From a virus: a DNA stretch of 54,860 bases. The notes beneath the pieces were generated by a model. The model was not told the DNA's origin. It saw only the letters and a program-made list of their open reading frames with translations, and did not search any database. Positions 25,532-31,377 of this stretch are shown one piece after another. Positions within the stretch are counted from its first letter, which is position 1. Every line of letters begins with the position of its first letter. The stretch is taken from positions 1-54,860 of the IMG/VR virus record IMGVR_UViG_3300018041_000008, one strand, 5' to 3'. The translations under genes were made by a program, and so were the position numbers.

Positions 25532-25652
25532 AAGTGTCCTCAACATAAGTTTTTGCAGATTCTAGTCCTGATATCATTTTACTTATAGATTCAGATACGC
25601 CATACATTCCAAAGTAAAATCCTAAAGCAAATATAACAATGAGTTGTACCAT
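25485..25652 (-). CDS. Single-pass membrane protein with coiled-coil tail (55 aa)
   Basis: ATG (MVQLIVIFALGFYFGMYG) with GGAG six bases upstream, one base after the lipoprotein stop. A membrane helix is followed by SKMISGLESAKTYVEDTYEK, an acidic helix. Its 3' end overlaps the start of the exported protein. Part of the envelope cluster. Confidence 0.65.
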   Translation of the reverse strand: MVQLIVIFALGFYFGMYGVSESISKMISGLESAKTYVEDTYEKTDEITEEILYTE

Positions 25653-25653
25653 A

Positions 25654-26328
25654 TTATACTCCGTCCATTTGAGCTCTGATAACATGAGCAGCATTAATAG
25701 TTTTCTTAGATACACGTACTGTTACTGCAACCATATCTACATTTGGATTAATTGCTCGTACACTAATAACTGCACCTTTTAATATTCCATTAGTACTTTC
25801 ATTGATGGTTTGCTTAACACTTTGTGCAACCTTTGTAGCTCTATTGCGTTCTTCTTGATTAGCAACACTATTCACTAATTTGTTTTCAGTAACAGCATCA
25901 CCAAAGATATCATTCTCAGTTACAGGAACTGTATCATCACTACTACCATTTTTAACAACATCATTTAATATTGTTTTAGATACATTCTCAACAAACTTTT
26001 CTGTTTTAACTGAGTTGTTTAAGAATTCAACTAGATTTGCACGAGCTCTCATTGAAGCAACTAAAAAAGCTTCTTCTCTAGAGTTGGCATGATTAAAATT
26101 AACTGGTGATGTTGCGGTAGATTCAATGGTTAACCATTCAGCTCCGTTTTCATCAAACTCCAATGTAATTTTTCCACTATCTTCTAAGAACGTTACTTCT
26201 TGTTCTTTGATTTCAGGAGCAGCCTCGAGTGGGTTTTCAATAACTGTTACTGTTTCTTTCTGTTCTAACATCGAGCAACCAGTTGCAAAAACAATTGCTA
26301 CTGCTGCTACTATAGGTTTCAACTTCAT
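25654..26328 (-). CDS. LPP20-like lipoprotein (224 aa)
   Basis: Signal peptide MKLKPIVAAVAIVFATGC with lipobox. NSREEAFLVASMRARANLVE matches the helix of LPP20/FlgT-type domains, as in the 348-aa neighbour. The C-terminus (VISVRAINPNVDMVAVTVRV) is the final beta-hairpin of such domains. AGGAGA Shine-Dalgarno; ATG overlaps the upstream stop. Probably outer-membrane anchored. The two related domains suggest a duplicated or co-assembled envelope unit. Confidence 0.72.
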   Translation of the reverse strand: MKLKPIVAAVAIVFATGCSMLEQKETVTVIENPLEAAPEIKEQEVTFLEDSGKITLEFDENGAEWLTIESTATSPVNFNHANSREEAFLVASMRARANLVEFLNNSVKTEKFVENVSKTILNDVVKNGSSDDTVPVTENDIFGDAVTENKLVNSVANQEERNRATKVAQSVKQTINESTNGILKGAVISVRAINPNVDMVAVTVRVSKKTINAAHVIRAQMDGV

Positions 26329-26582
26329 ATACTTCTCCTTGCGATTAAAATATCTAAATCTGATGTAGTTAATGGTCCAATAGAATCTATTGCTTTTCTA
26401 TCAGGCATTTCTAAATCAATCCACTTTTCCCAATCATTTTGCCTTGGAATATCATACGGTGACCAATCCATCCAAATCGAATGACCATCTTTTATTGCAT
26501 AGTGCAATATCTTTGCGTTATCGTCTTCAATTAATAATTCACTATCGTACGAATAACCTTTATATGATTCTGGATGAAACAT
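26325..26582 (-). CDS. Small acidic protein (85 aa)
   Basis: Cytosolic-looking, Trp/Asp-rich: HSIWMDWSPYDIPRQNDWEK. Starts by TAATG overlap with the previous gene and ends overlapping the lipoprotein ATG. Conserved-looking but unrecognised. Confidence 0.65.
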   Translation of the reverse strand: MFHPESYKGYSYDSELLIEDDNAKILHYAIKDGHSIWMDWSPYDIPRQNDWEKWIDLEMPDRKAIDSIGPLTTSDLDILIARRSI

Positions 26583-26758
26583 TATTTAATTCCTCCTGGA
26601 GGTGTTAAATCGGGTGTAATACAATGTGCAGCTTTTGCTTTAGGATAAAGATTGTGAACCACAGCCATACCTTGTTCACATGTTGCAAACTCACCAACTA
26701 CGATCGGATATCCATTGTATGGTACTGCCATCCATACATATACAATAAACGTTAGCAC
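26582..26758 (-). CDS. Small exported or anchored protein, GTG start (58 aa)
   Basis: GTG overlaps the stop of the upstream gene (TAGTG) with GGAG six bases before it. A short hydrophobic start (LTFIVYVWMAVPYNG) is followed by a two-Cys domain (TCEQG, HCITPD). Similar in style to the cysteine-bearing periplasmic proteins nearby. Confidence 0.55.
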   Translation of the reverse strand: MLTFIVYVWMAVPYNGYPIVVGEFATCEQGMAVVHNLYPKAKAAHCITPDLTPPGGIK

Positions 26759-27069
26759 TATCCTCTCCTCATTTTAGCTTGATCTTCTGCATCTTCTTGT
26801 CGAAATACTGGGACTGAATTAGATTTATGCAATTGACCGATACCGATCATACTATTACCAGTATAATATTGCGGATTTTTTTTAGTAGTTGAACCAAGGT
26901 TAGAATTTTTACTTGGATATTGTTTAGTTTCTCGGTGGAATATTCCAGATGCAACAAGATTAAACTGAGTTTCTATAGGTTTGATTTCAACCTTAGAAGG
27001 TTTAGTTTGTGGTTTAGCCTTTTTACTTTTACGTAAAGGCTTGTACGTATTATTCACATATATCATCAT
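26758..27069 (-). CDS. Basic protein (103 aa)
   Basis: ATG at 27069 (MMIYVNNTYKPL) is chosen since AGGA lies seven bases upstream and the promoter -10 box (27103-27108) lies after the earlier ATG at 27111. Lys-rich N-terminal third (RKSKKAKPQTKPSK), then IETQFNLVASGIFHRET and NSMIGIGQLHKSN. Probably binds nucleic acid; no family recognised. Confidence 0.6.
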   Translation of the reverse strand: MMIYVNNTYKPLRKSKKAKPQTKPSKVEIKPIETQFNLVASGIFHRETKQYPSKNSNLGSTTKKNPQYYTGNSMIGIGQLHKSNSVPVFRQEDAEDQAKMRRG

Positions 27070-27102
27070 AATAACTTCCTCACTTTTGCATTTAATATAA
27101 CC

Positions 27103-27132
27103 ATTATACAACGAACACTAATTAAAGTACAC
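27103..27132 (-). promoter_or_regulatory. Middle-type promoter (box + TATAAT)
   Basis: GTGTAC-TTTAATT box, 18-bp spacer, TATAAT at 27103-27108. Heads the exported-protein cluster. Confidence 0.85.
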
Positions 27133-27136
27133 TCTT

Positions 27137-27256
27137 TTATGAGTTATTTGACATCTGCTGACGTGCATATAATTCAGCCTCTTCTGGACTAAGTCCTTCA
27201 TCCAGACCTTGTTCGTAGTACATTTCTAGTAATTCTGTGTTAGGATCAAAGCTCAT
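27137..27256 (-). CDS. Small acidic protein (39 aa)
   Basis: ATG one base after the previous stop; MSFDPNTELLEMYYEQGLDE then SPEEAELYARQQ. Helical. Ends just upstream of the promoter at 27103. Confidence 0.55.
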   Translation of the reverse strand: MSFDPNTELLEMYYEQGLDEGLSPEEAELYARQQMSNNS

Positions 27257-27257
27257 A

Positions 27258-27422
27258 TTATTTTCTCCAGGCAGCAAGAGTTATTTTAGCTTCTTTATTA
27301 AACTCAGCATTAGTACATTCAGAAAAATCGAATCCAGAGGCTTCCATTCTACCTTGAATCTGTAGTGCATCTTCAACCTTAATACCTAATAATTTTGCAA
27401 TGTCCATAGTTACTTTATTCAT
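27258..27422 (-). CDS. Small helical protein (54 aa)
   Basis: First gene behind a middle-type promoter with the repeated leader and GGAGAG ribosome site. MDIAKLLGIKVEDALQIQGR looks like a small helix-turn-helix-type start, but it is too short to call. Coupled to the 39-aa gene. Confidence 0.6.
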   Translation of the reverse strand: MNKVTMDIAKLLGIKVEDALQIQGRMEASGFDFSECTNAEFNKEAKITLAAWRK

Positions 27423-27461
27423 TTTTACTCTCTCCATTTAATCAATCTATAATTAATTATA
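27420..27461 (-). repeat. Repeated leader, copy 3
   Basis: Same leader as at 23142 and 23601, from the -10 box to the ATG. Confidence 0.85.
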
Positions 27462-27485
27462 CAATAAATACGAATTAAAGTACAC
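27456..27485 (-). promoter_or_regulatory. Middle-type promoter (box + TATAAT)
   Basis: GTGTAC-TTTAATT box, 18-bp spacer, TATAAT at 27456-27461. Confidence 0.85.
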
Positions 27486-27492
27486 AGTTATT

Positions 27493-27789
27493 TTAGCTAA
27501 TTGGCATTTCATTTGCACCAGCTATTACTATACCAGCACCGAATATGGAATTGTATTGATTGAGCATTTCTTTACCAGGAACACCAAACGAGGCCACAGC
27601 AGCATCTCTGATCTCGATATCACCTTCAACGTATGGCATATATGGAGCTAATCCAGCACCTAAACCTTTTTCTGTTTGCTGATATATGATTGAAGTTGCA
27701 TTTTTTACTACATGTAAAGCATCTATTGTTGTTACTTCACCAATAACTTCTTCACCACTCATTAATTTCAAAATTTTAACATTACTCAT
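27493..27789 (-). CDS. Sm-like barrel protein (98 aa)
   Basis: ATG (MSNVKILKLMSGEEVIGEV) with AGGGA upstream; an in-frame start 24 bases earlier is less likely. The opening KLMSGEEVIGEV and a later strand-rich region fit the Sm/LSm-like (Hfq-type) fold, and the product at 39189-39671 opens the same way (KLVTGEEVLCSV). These may bind RNA or act as small scaffold proteins; there is no direct evidence. Ends just before the next promoter box. Confidence 0.65.
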   Translation of the reverse strand: MSNVKILKLMSGEEVIGEVTTIDALHVVKNATSIIYQQTEKGLGAGLAPYMPYVEGDIEIRDAAVASFGVPGKEMLNQYNSIFGAGIVIAGANEMPIS

Positions 27790-28006
27790 ATGTATCCCTA
27801 TAGTCTTTTTCAATTAGAAAGTCTAGATAAAATAATGCAGTATCTAGGTCTGCAAAGTATCGTACAAAGAATCCTTTAGGCTTTTGTACATTATTTCCTA
27901 CAACTAAACAGCCAGTCTTATTAACCACTGATATTTTAAATTGATAATTGCCACGCTTTAAAAATGGATATGATGTTAAGTGTATACTGTTTGGTCTGTC
28001 TGACAT
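27782..28006 (-). CDS. Small conserved protein (74 aa)
   Basis: Beta-rich with aromatic residues: FFVRYFADLDTALFYLDFLI. Its start overlaps the thioredoxin stop by one base. No function recognised; similar small proteins lie next to thioredoxin in other marine myoviruses. Confidence 0.65.
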   Translation of the reverse strand: MSDRPNSIHLTSYPFLKRGNYQFKISVVNKTGCLVVGNNVQKPKGFFVRYFADLDTALFYLDFLIEKDYRDTYE

Positions 28007-28308
28007 TATGTATTTGTGTCTAGAAATACTTGTAATTCAGAATCTTTAAGATACCCAGTTTTTGTAGCAACTGTAGTATCATCATTAGTTAATACTAAAT
28101 TTGGTACACCTCTAACATTATGCTGGATTGCTATGTCTTGGAATTTTTCAATGTCAATTTTAACTACTGGAATATCACTTGCATATGTTTCCAATACGGT
28201 TGCCATCATCTTACACGGTTGACACCATGTTGCATAAAAGTCTAATAAGACAAATCCTTTTTGCAATTCTGCTAGTTGGTCGGCTGATTCTAATTCTGTT
28301 ATTTTCAA
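28006..28308 (-). CDS. Thioredoxin-like protein
   Basis: Start set at TTG 28308 with GGAGA six bases upstream; another TTG at 28320 overlaps the ribosome site. The thioredoxin fold is clear: LLDFYATWCQPCKMM with the CQPC redox pair (C29, C32) and cis-proline VRGVPNLVL. It could reduce ribonucleotide reductase or other proteins. A terminator hairpin lies just upstream, so expression depends on read-through or an internal promoter not seen. Confidence 0.88.
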   Translation of the reverse strand: MKITELESADQLAELQKGFVLLDFYATWCQPCKMMATVLETYASDIPVVKIDIEKFQDIAIQHNVRGVPNLVLTNDDTTVATKTGYLKDSELQVFLDTNT

Positions 28309-28318
28309 TACGTTCTCC

Positions 28319-28343
28319 AAAAAGAAGGGGAGACATGCTCCCC
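28319..28343 (-). terminator. Rho-independent terminator after Hsp20
   Basis: GGGGAG/CTCCCC stem (28327-28332 with 28338-28343) followed on the minus strand by TTCTTTTT. Confidence 0.75.
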
Positions 28344-28349
28344 ATTCTA

Positions 28350-28817
28350 TTAATCTTCAGTTAAAAGTTCTGATTTAAAAAAGTTTAGATCTTTTTCTAT
28401 TTCCACTTTGCGTGGTTTTTTAGAATCAGGAATAACGTTTTCTAAACCAATGCTCAAGATACCATTTTTATAAACAGCACCACGTACTTCGACCGTGTCG
28501 ATAATATGGATTTGTTTACAGAATGATCTTGTACCAATACCTTTGTGCAAATAGTTTACTGTTTCATCGTTAGGTTTTTTTTCACCTTTGATTGTTAGTA
28601 ATCCATCTTCAACGGTAATGTCAATTTCATCCTCATCAAAACCAGCAACTGCAAGCTCAACTGAGTACTTGTATTCGTCTAGTTTAATAATGTTATGAGG
28701 TGGGAATTTTTCTGCGGTATGATTAATGGTTGAATCTAGCATAGCTTCTAGATCGTTAAACATTCTATCAAAACCAAGGGTGGTTGGATACAGAGATCCA
28801 AATTGAACTTTCGCCAT
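28350..28817 (-). CDS. Small heat shock protein, Hsp20 family
   Basis: 155 residues with the alpha-crystallin domain: YSVELAVAGFDEDEIDITVE, GLLTIKGEK, the GIGTRSFCKQI strand and NGILSIGLEN, then PRKVEIE. The N-terminus FGSLYPTTLGFDRMFNDLE is typical of phage and bacterial sHsps. Hsp20 genes are a known trait of marine T4-like phages, thought to help virion scaffolding or protein folding. Preceded by an exact late box at 28880, followed by a terminator. Confidence 0.93.
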   Translation of the reverse strand: MAKVQFGSLYPTTLGFDRMFNDLEAMLDSTINHTAEKFPPHNIIKLDEYKYSVELAVAGFDEDEIDITVEDGLLTIKGEKKPNDETVNYLHKGIGTRSFCKQIHIIDTVEVRGAVYKNGILSIGLENVIPDSKKPRKVEIEKDLNFFKSELLTED

Positions 28818-28879
28818 AGTATTTCTCCTTTAATAAGCGAGTTTTAAAAATATATTACCCCGAAGGCATAATACAAATC

Positions 28880-28887
28880 TATTTATA
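28880..28887 (-). promoter_or_regulatory. Late promoter (TATAAATA)
   Basis: Exact late box overlapping the end of the omega-like gene, about 65 bases upstream of Hsp20. Confidence 0.65.
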
Positions 28888-29113
28888 CATCATTATGCTG
28901 AAATTCATCTAAAGCTTGATTAATTGGTTTAAATTCATATTTATTTAGCTTTTGATTTTTTGCATCTAATTTATTTCTGCTAACTGCTATTTCTCTAGCA
29001 CGAGCTGCAGCTAATACAATTAAGTTGTACACACTATTTTCGGTATTTTCTGCCGCTTTTTGTATATTTATTTCTCTAATGTGTTTGTGTTTTGCTCTAG
29101 TTTGGTCTGACAT
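28883..29113 (-). CDS. RNA polymerase omega-like protein (76 aa)
   Basis: NSVYNLIVLAAARAREI matches the core helix of the omega subunit (RpoZ: NRFDLVLVAARRARQM in E. coli), and the C-terminal half (FKPINQALDEF) also follows RpoZ layout. Length 76 against 91 in E. coli. A phage omega could replace or compete with the host subunit and alter sigma use. Sits between the zinc ribbon and Hsp20 genes. Confidence 0.7.
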   Translation of the reverse strand: MSDQTRAKHKHIREINIQKAAENTENSVYNLIVLAAARAREIAVSRNKLDAKNQKLNKYEFKPINQALDEFQHNDV

Positions 29114-29127
29114 TCAAATTCTCCATA

Positions 29128-29304
29128 TTATAAAGTTGAACCACATGATTGGCATAATACTGGTGGTGGTTCTTTATCCATCTGTTGCTTAAACTTACAT
29201 TTAGGGCATTTGATACCAAAGATTCTATCAAAGTTATCATCAAACTGTCTACTATGAGGTTTACTTTTAATAAAGTCTCCAGTAATATCGTTCTTAGCTG
29301 CCAT
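29128..29304 (-). CDS. Zinc-ribbon protein (58 aa)
   Basis: Cys33, Cys36, Cys51 and Cys54 (CPKCKF...LCQSCG) form a zinc ribbon. The N-terminus is polar with KPHSRQFDDNFDRIFGIK. Starts one base after the bS21 stop, so it is translationally linked to it. May bind RNA, DNA or a polymerase; function unknown. Confidence 0.7.
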   Translation of the reverse strand: MAAKNDITGDFIKSKPHSRQFDDNFDRIFGIKCPKCKFKQQMDKEPPPVLCQSCGSTL

Positions 29305-29305
29305 G

Positions 29306-29572
29306 TTAGTACATCTTTTTAGGAAGCTGTTTGGATTCTAATTTCTTTTTCCAACGTTTAACTGCTTGGCTTTTAGCCCTCTTACGAGCTGTAGTTGGTT
29401 TTTCGTAAGCTTCTTTTTCTCTTAATTCAATAAGCAATCCAGAATCTTGAACTTTCTTTTTAAATTTGCGTAGAGCTTTTTCTATTTGGCCGGGTTGTAC
29501 TTCTACATATAAGCCTTTAACTTCTACTTCTTGCTTTGGCTTACTAAATCTTTTTTTATTTTGAATAGCTAT
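29306..29572 (-). CDS. Ribosomal protein bS21 homologue with non-canonical start
   Basis: 88 residues. [34 protein letters not shown], then [16 protein letters not shown] are typical bS21. The frame has no ATG, GTG or TTG before the conserved core: an in-frame stop lies upstream and AAGGAG is followed by ATC and ATA. ATA (29570-29572), seven bases from GGAG, is taken as the start; ATC one codon earlier is possible. bS21 contacts the mRNA Shine-Dalgarno helix, and phage bS21 is thought to specialise host ribosomes. The middle-type promoter at 29603 lies directly upstream. Confidence 0.85.
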   Translation of the reverse strand: MAIQNKKRFSKPKQEVEVKGLYVEVQPGQIEKALRKFKKKVQDSGLLIELREKEAYEKPTTARKRAKSQAVKRWKKKLESKQLPKKMY

Positions 29573-29602
29573 GATACTTCTCCTTTTTTCAATTCATAAT
29601 AC

Positions 29603-29632
29603 ATTATAAACTATTAATTAATTAAAGTACAA
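29603..29632 (-). promoter_or_regulatory. Middle-type promoter (box + TATAAT)
   Basis: TTGTAC-TTTAATT box, 18-bp spacer, TATAAT at 29603-29608; drives bS21, zinc ribbon and omega genes. A CATAAATA late-like box overlaps the upstream side at 29636-29643. Confidence 0.85.
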
Positions 29633-29653
29633 TAATATTTATGGGGTTTTGTA

Positions 29654-29693
29654 CAGCTTACCCCAGCTGCCTAACGGTCCTAAGGTTAGGACC
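29654..29693 (-). other. Paired hairpins of unknown role
   Basis: Two inverted repeats in a gene-free gap: CAGCT/AGCTG (29654-29658 with 29665-29669) and GGTCCTA/TAGGACC (29676-29682 with 29687-29693). CCTAAC at 29670-29675 could instead pair with GTTAGG at 29685-29690, so two folds compete. Confidence 0.45.
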
Positions 29694-29697
29694 AAAC

Positions 29698-29720
29698 AAA
29701 AAAGGGAACCGAAGTTCCCT
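29698..29720 (-). terminator. UUCG-loop terminator after the PqqA-like gene
   Basis: AGGGAAC/GTTCCCT stem (29703-29709 with 29714-29720), TTCG loop on the minus strand, followed by TTTTTT. Confidence 0.9.
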
Positions 29721-29746
29721 CTTTTAATACTTTATACGTTAAACAA

Positions 29747-29818
29747 TTACTTGTTCATTACGTAAAGTGTAACTTCAAATCCAAATCTCATCTCTGTTGC
29801 GTGAGGTTTCGTCCACAT
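29747..29818 (-). CDS. pqqA: PqqA-like PQQ precursor peptide (23 aa)
   Basis: A 23-residue peptide starting MWTKP and ending MNK, with the core RFGFEVTLY. The Glu15 and Tyr19 spacing (E-x3-Y) is that of the residues joined by PqqE when pyrroloquinoline quinone is built from PqqA; length (22-24) and the N-terminal W-x-K-P also match, as in Klebsiella PqqA (MWKKP, LEVTLY). The ATG has a strong AAGGAG. It stands alone with a 178-base leader upstream and a UUCG terminator downstream. No PqqB, C, D or E is present, so host enzymes would be needed. The assignment is by motif from memory of the family. Confidence 0.8.
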   Translation of the reverse strand: MWTKPHATEMRFGFEVTLYVMNK

Positions 29819-29996
29819 AATAGTTCTCCTTGTTTATAAAATTTATATAAACTCATATCGAAAGAGATGTTATTACTAACAAAGGTCTTTCTTGAGGCCT
29901 ATTTACATCATATAAGAATTAACTTATACCCAACTATATATAACATACTTTTAATATTTGACTAGTTAAAAGTATTAAAAACTAGTAATCCAGGAA
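29819..29996 (-). promoter_or_regulatory. Leader region of the PqqA-like gene
   Basis: No gene of 20 codons or more seen. It holds a perfect inverted repeat of ATACTTTTAA (29945-29954 with 29966-29975, 11-base loop), a late-like TATAAATT at 29840-29847 inside the near-palindrome GTTTATA...TATAAAC (29832-29852), and the AAGGAG ribosome site. The hairpin lies just after the stop of the 65-aa gene and lacks a T-run. Confidence 0.5.
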
Positions 29997-30194
29997 TTAT
30001 CCCTCTGCAGTTGCAGTAACAGATTCACCCCCTTCTTTTTGGTCTCCAGTAGCAGCTTCTTGCTCTGCCAACTGGGATTCGCCTTGTTGTTTAATTTTGG
30101 CGATTAGTACAGCAATTTCATCGAAAGGATGTTTGCCAAGCGAACGTAAGATAAGGTTCACTTCAGTTACTTCTAAGTCTAACTTAATACTCAT
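29997..30194 (-). CDS. Small conserved protein (65 aa)
   Basis: MSIKLDLEVTEVNLILRSLG then KHPFDEIAVLIAKIKQQ, with a Glu/Ala/Gly-rich tail. The first 40 residues match small helical proteins common in marine T4-like phages. Six bases after the regA stop. Function unknown. Confidence 0.7.
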   Translation of the reverse strand: MSIKLDLEVTEVNLILRSLGKHPFDEIAVLIAKIKQQGESQLAEQEAATGDQKEGGESVTATAEG

Positions 30195-30200
30195 TACAAT

Positions 30201-30629
30201 TTACTCCGTTTTGTTTCGTTTAACTCCGCCGATATTATACTTAGGAACAAGTTCCCATTCACTTTTCTCTTTATAAGATACTACCTTAATTTGAGATAGT
30301 GACGCTTTGGGTTCTGCCTTAGATTTATCTAGAATCTTGAGCAAACCCCAATCTTGTAATAACTCAGCAATACAATTCCTACGTTCTATGTCGGACATAG
30401 AAATATCACTTTGTTTTCCATCTAAAGCAAATAGCTCTTTGAAATGGACAATAAAGTATCTGCCTTGTTTATGTAGTATGTGACATGATTGGAAAAGTTT
30501 ATTATCTTTTCTAGAAGCTATACCGATGCGGGTTAGAGTTTCTCTGACCTTAAGAAAATTGTCTGGTTCTATCAAGTCAATTTCCAACATCGCGTCGGGC
30601 GTCCAATCATAATATATAATAGTTGTCAT
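30201..30629 (-). CDS. regA: RegA translational repressor
   Basis: 142 residues (T4 RegA 122). DNFLKVRETLTRIGIASRKD, QSCHILHKQGRYFIVHFKE, LLQDWGLLKI and KSEWELVPKYNIGG follow T4 RegA closely. RegA binds ribosome sites of early mRNAs and blocks translation, including replication genes. Order 45-44-62-regA is as in T4, but gene 43 does not follow. The product has about 14 extra N-terminal residues. Confidence 0.95.
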   Translation of the reverse strand: MTTIIYYDWTPDAMLEIDLIEPDNFLKVRETLTRIGIASRKDNKLFQSCHILHKQGRYFIVHFKELFALDGKQSDISMSDIERRNCIAELLQDWGLLKILDKSKAEPKASLSQIKVVSYKEKSEWELVPKYNIGGVKRNKTE

Positions 30630-30660
30630 TTTATTTCACTTTTGTATTTTTGTACATATA

Positions 30661-30668
30661 TATTTATA
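30661..30668 (-). promoter_or_regulatory. Late-type box (TATAAATA)
   Basis: Exact box in the gap between gene 62 and regA, within a TATATA-rich stretch, so chance is possible. Confidence 0.4.
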
Positions 30669-30674
30669 TATATT

Positions 30675-31055
30675 TTAATTTCTACCGCCAGTTTCATATG
30701 ATAATCTTAACTCTTCTATTGCTTCATTTGAGAGTAAATCATGTACTTCATATGCTTTGCGTTCTGATATATTATAATGTTTTATTAATAATTTAATTAC
30801 TTCGCCTATATTATCTTTTTTGTGCCACTTACTAAACCGTTTCTTTTTATATATAGAATTCTTAAGAAATTCAAATTGCCATTTCTTTTCAGCATGTGCT
30901 CTTTGATTCATCTCATTTGCATAGAGTATAGTATCAGGAAAGAATGATAACCCTTTATTTATGATAAAAGCATTATAGTCTTTATGCGCTTGAGGATCTT
31001 CAAACATATCTTTTTTTGTATCATTTATGGCTTTTAAGAAGTCAAATGGGTTCAT
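30675..31055 (-). CDS. 62: Clamp-loader small subunit, T4 gp62-like
   Basis: 126 residues (T4 gp62 187). KDYNAFIINKGLSFFPDTIL, ANEMNQRAH, QFEFLKNSIYKKKRFSKWHK match gp62. It forms the gp44/62 clamp loader that opens gp45 on DNA. Shorter than T4's, as in other marine relatives. Start overlaps the small membrane protein's stop by 4 bases. Confidence 0.92.
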   Translation of the reverse strand: MNPFDFLKAINDTKKDMFEDPQAHKDYNAFIINKGLSFFPDTILYANEMNQRAHAEKKWQFEFLKNSIYKKKRFSKWHKKDNIGEVIKLLIKHYNISERKAYEVHDLLSNEAIEELRLSYETGGRN

Positions 31056-31369
31056 TTTTTTGTTATTTCCGCAATTTGTGATGCATTACACACGAATACT
31101 GTATTTGGATAATTCTTTTCTAATGTAACTTGGATATCTTCATAAGAATCACCTTGTGCAAGATATGTCCCGTTATTTTTATCGTAGCAATAGATAATAT
31201 CATTTTCTTTTATAAAATCTATTCGTATTTTTTGAATAACAAGTGTTGGTGATGATTCTTGTGCTTCAGCTTCTTCCACCATGAGTTTCACTTTTTGCAT
31301 TAATGCAGATCGTAATGCACACCAGCCACATATAAAACCTACAATAAATCCAATTATTAAATTTTCCAT
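31052..31369 (-). CDS. Small membrane-anchored protein (105 aa)
   Basis: N-terminal membrane segment (LIIGFIVGFICGWCALRSAL) then a soluble domain with IRIDFIKENDIIYCYDKNNG. It is inserted between genes 44 and 62, which are adjacent in T4. Function unknown. Confidence 0.7.
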   Translation of the reverse strand: MENLIIGFIVGFICGWCALRSALMQKVKLMVEEAEAQESSPTLVIQKIRIDFIKENDIIYCYDKNNGTYLAQGDSYEDIQVTLEKNYPNTVFVCNASQIAEITKK

Positions 31370-31377
31370 ACCTATCC

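Noticed and set aside
29303-29600. Frameshift or sequencing error as the cause of the missing bS21 start
   Set aside because: The nearest upstream ATG is in another frame and closes after two codons; the well-placed AAGGAG points to a real ATA or ATC start, though an error cannot be ruled out without reads.
29645-29700. tRNA or known riboswitch in the gap beside the PqqA unit
   Set aside because: The hairpins do not fit a cloverleaf, and no conserved riboswitch core that I know (including glnA-type) is present.
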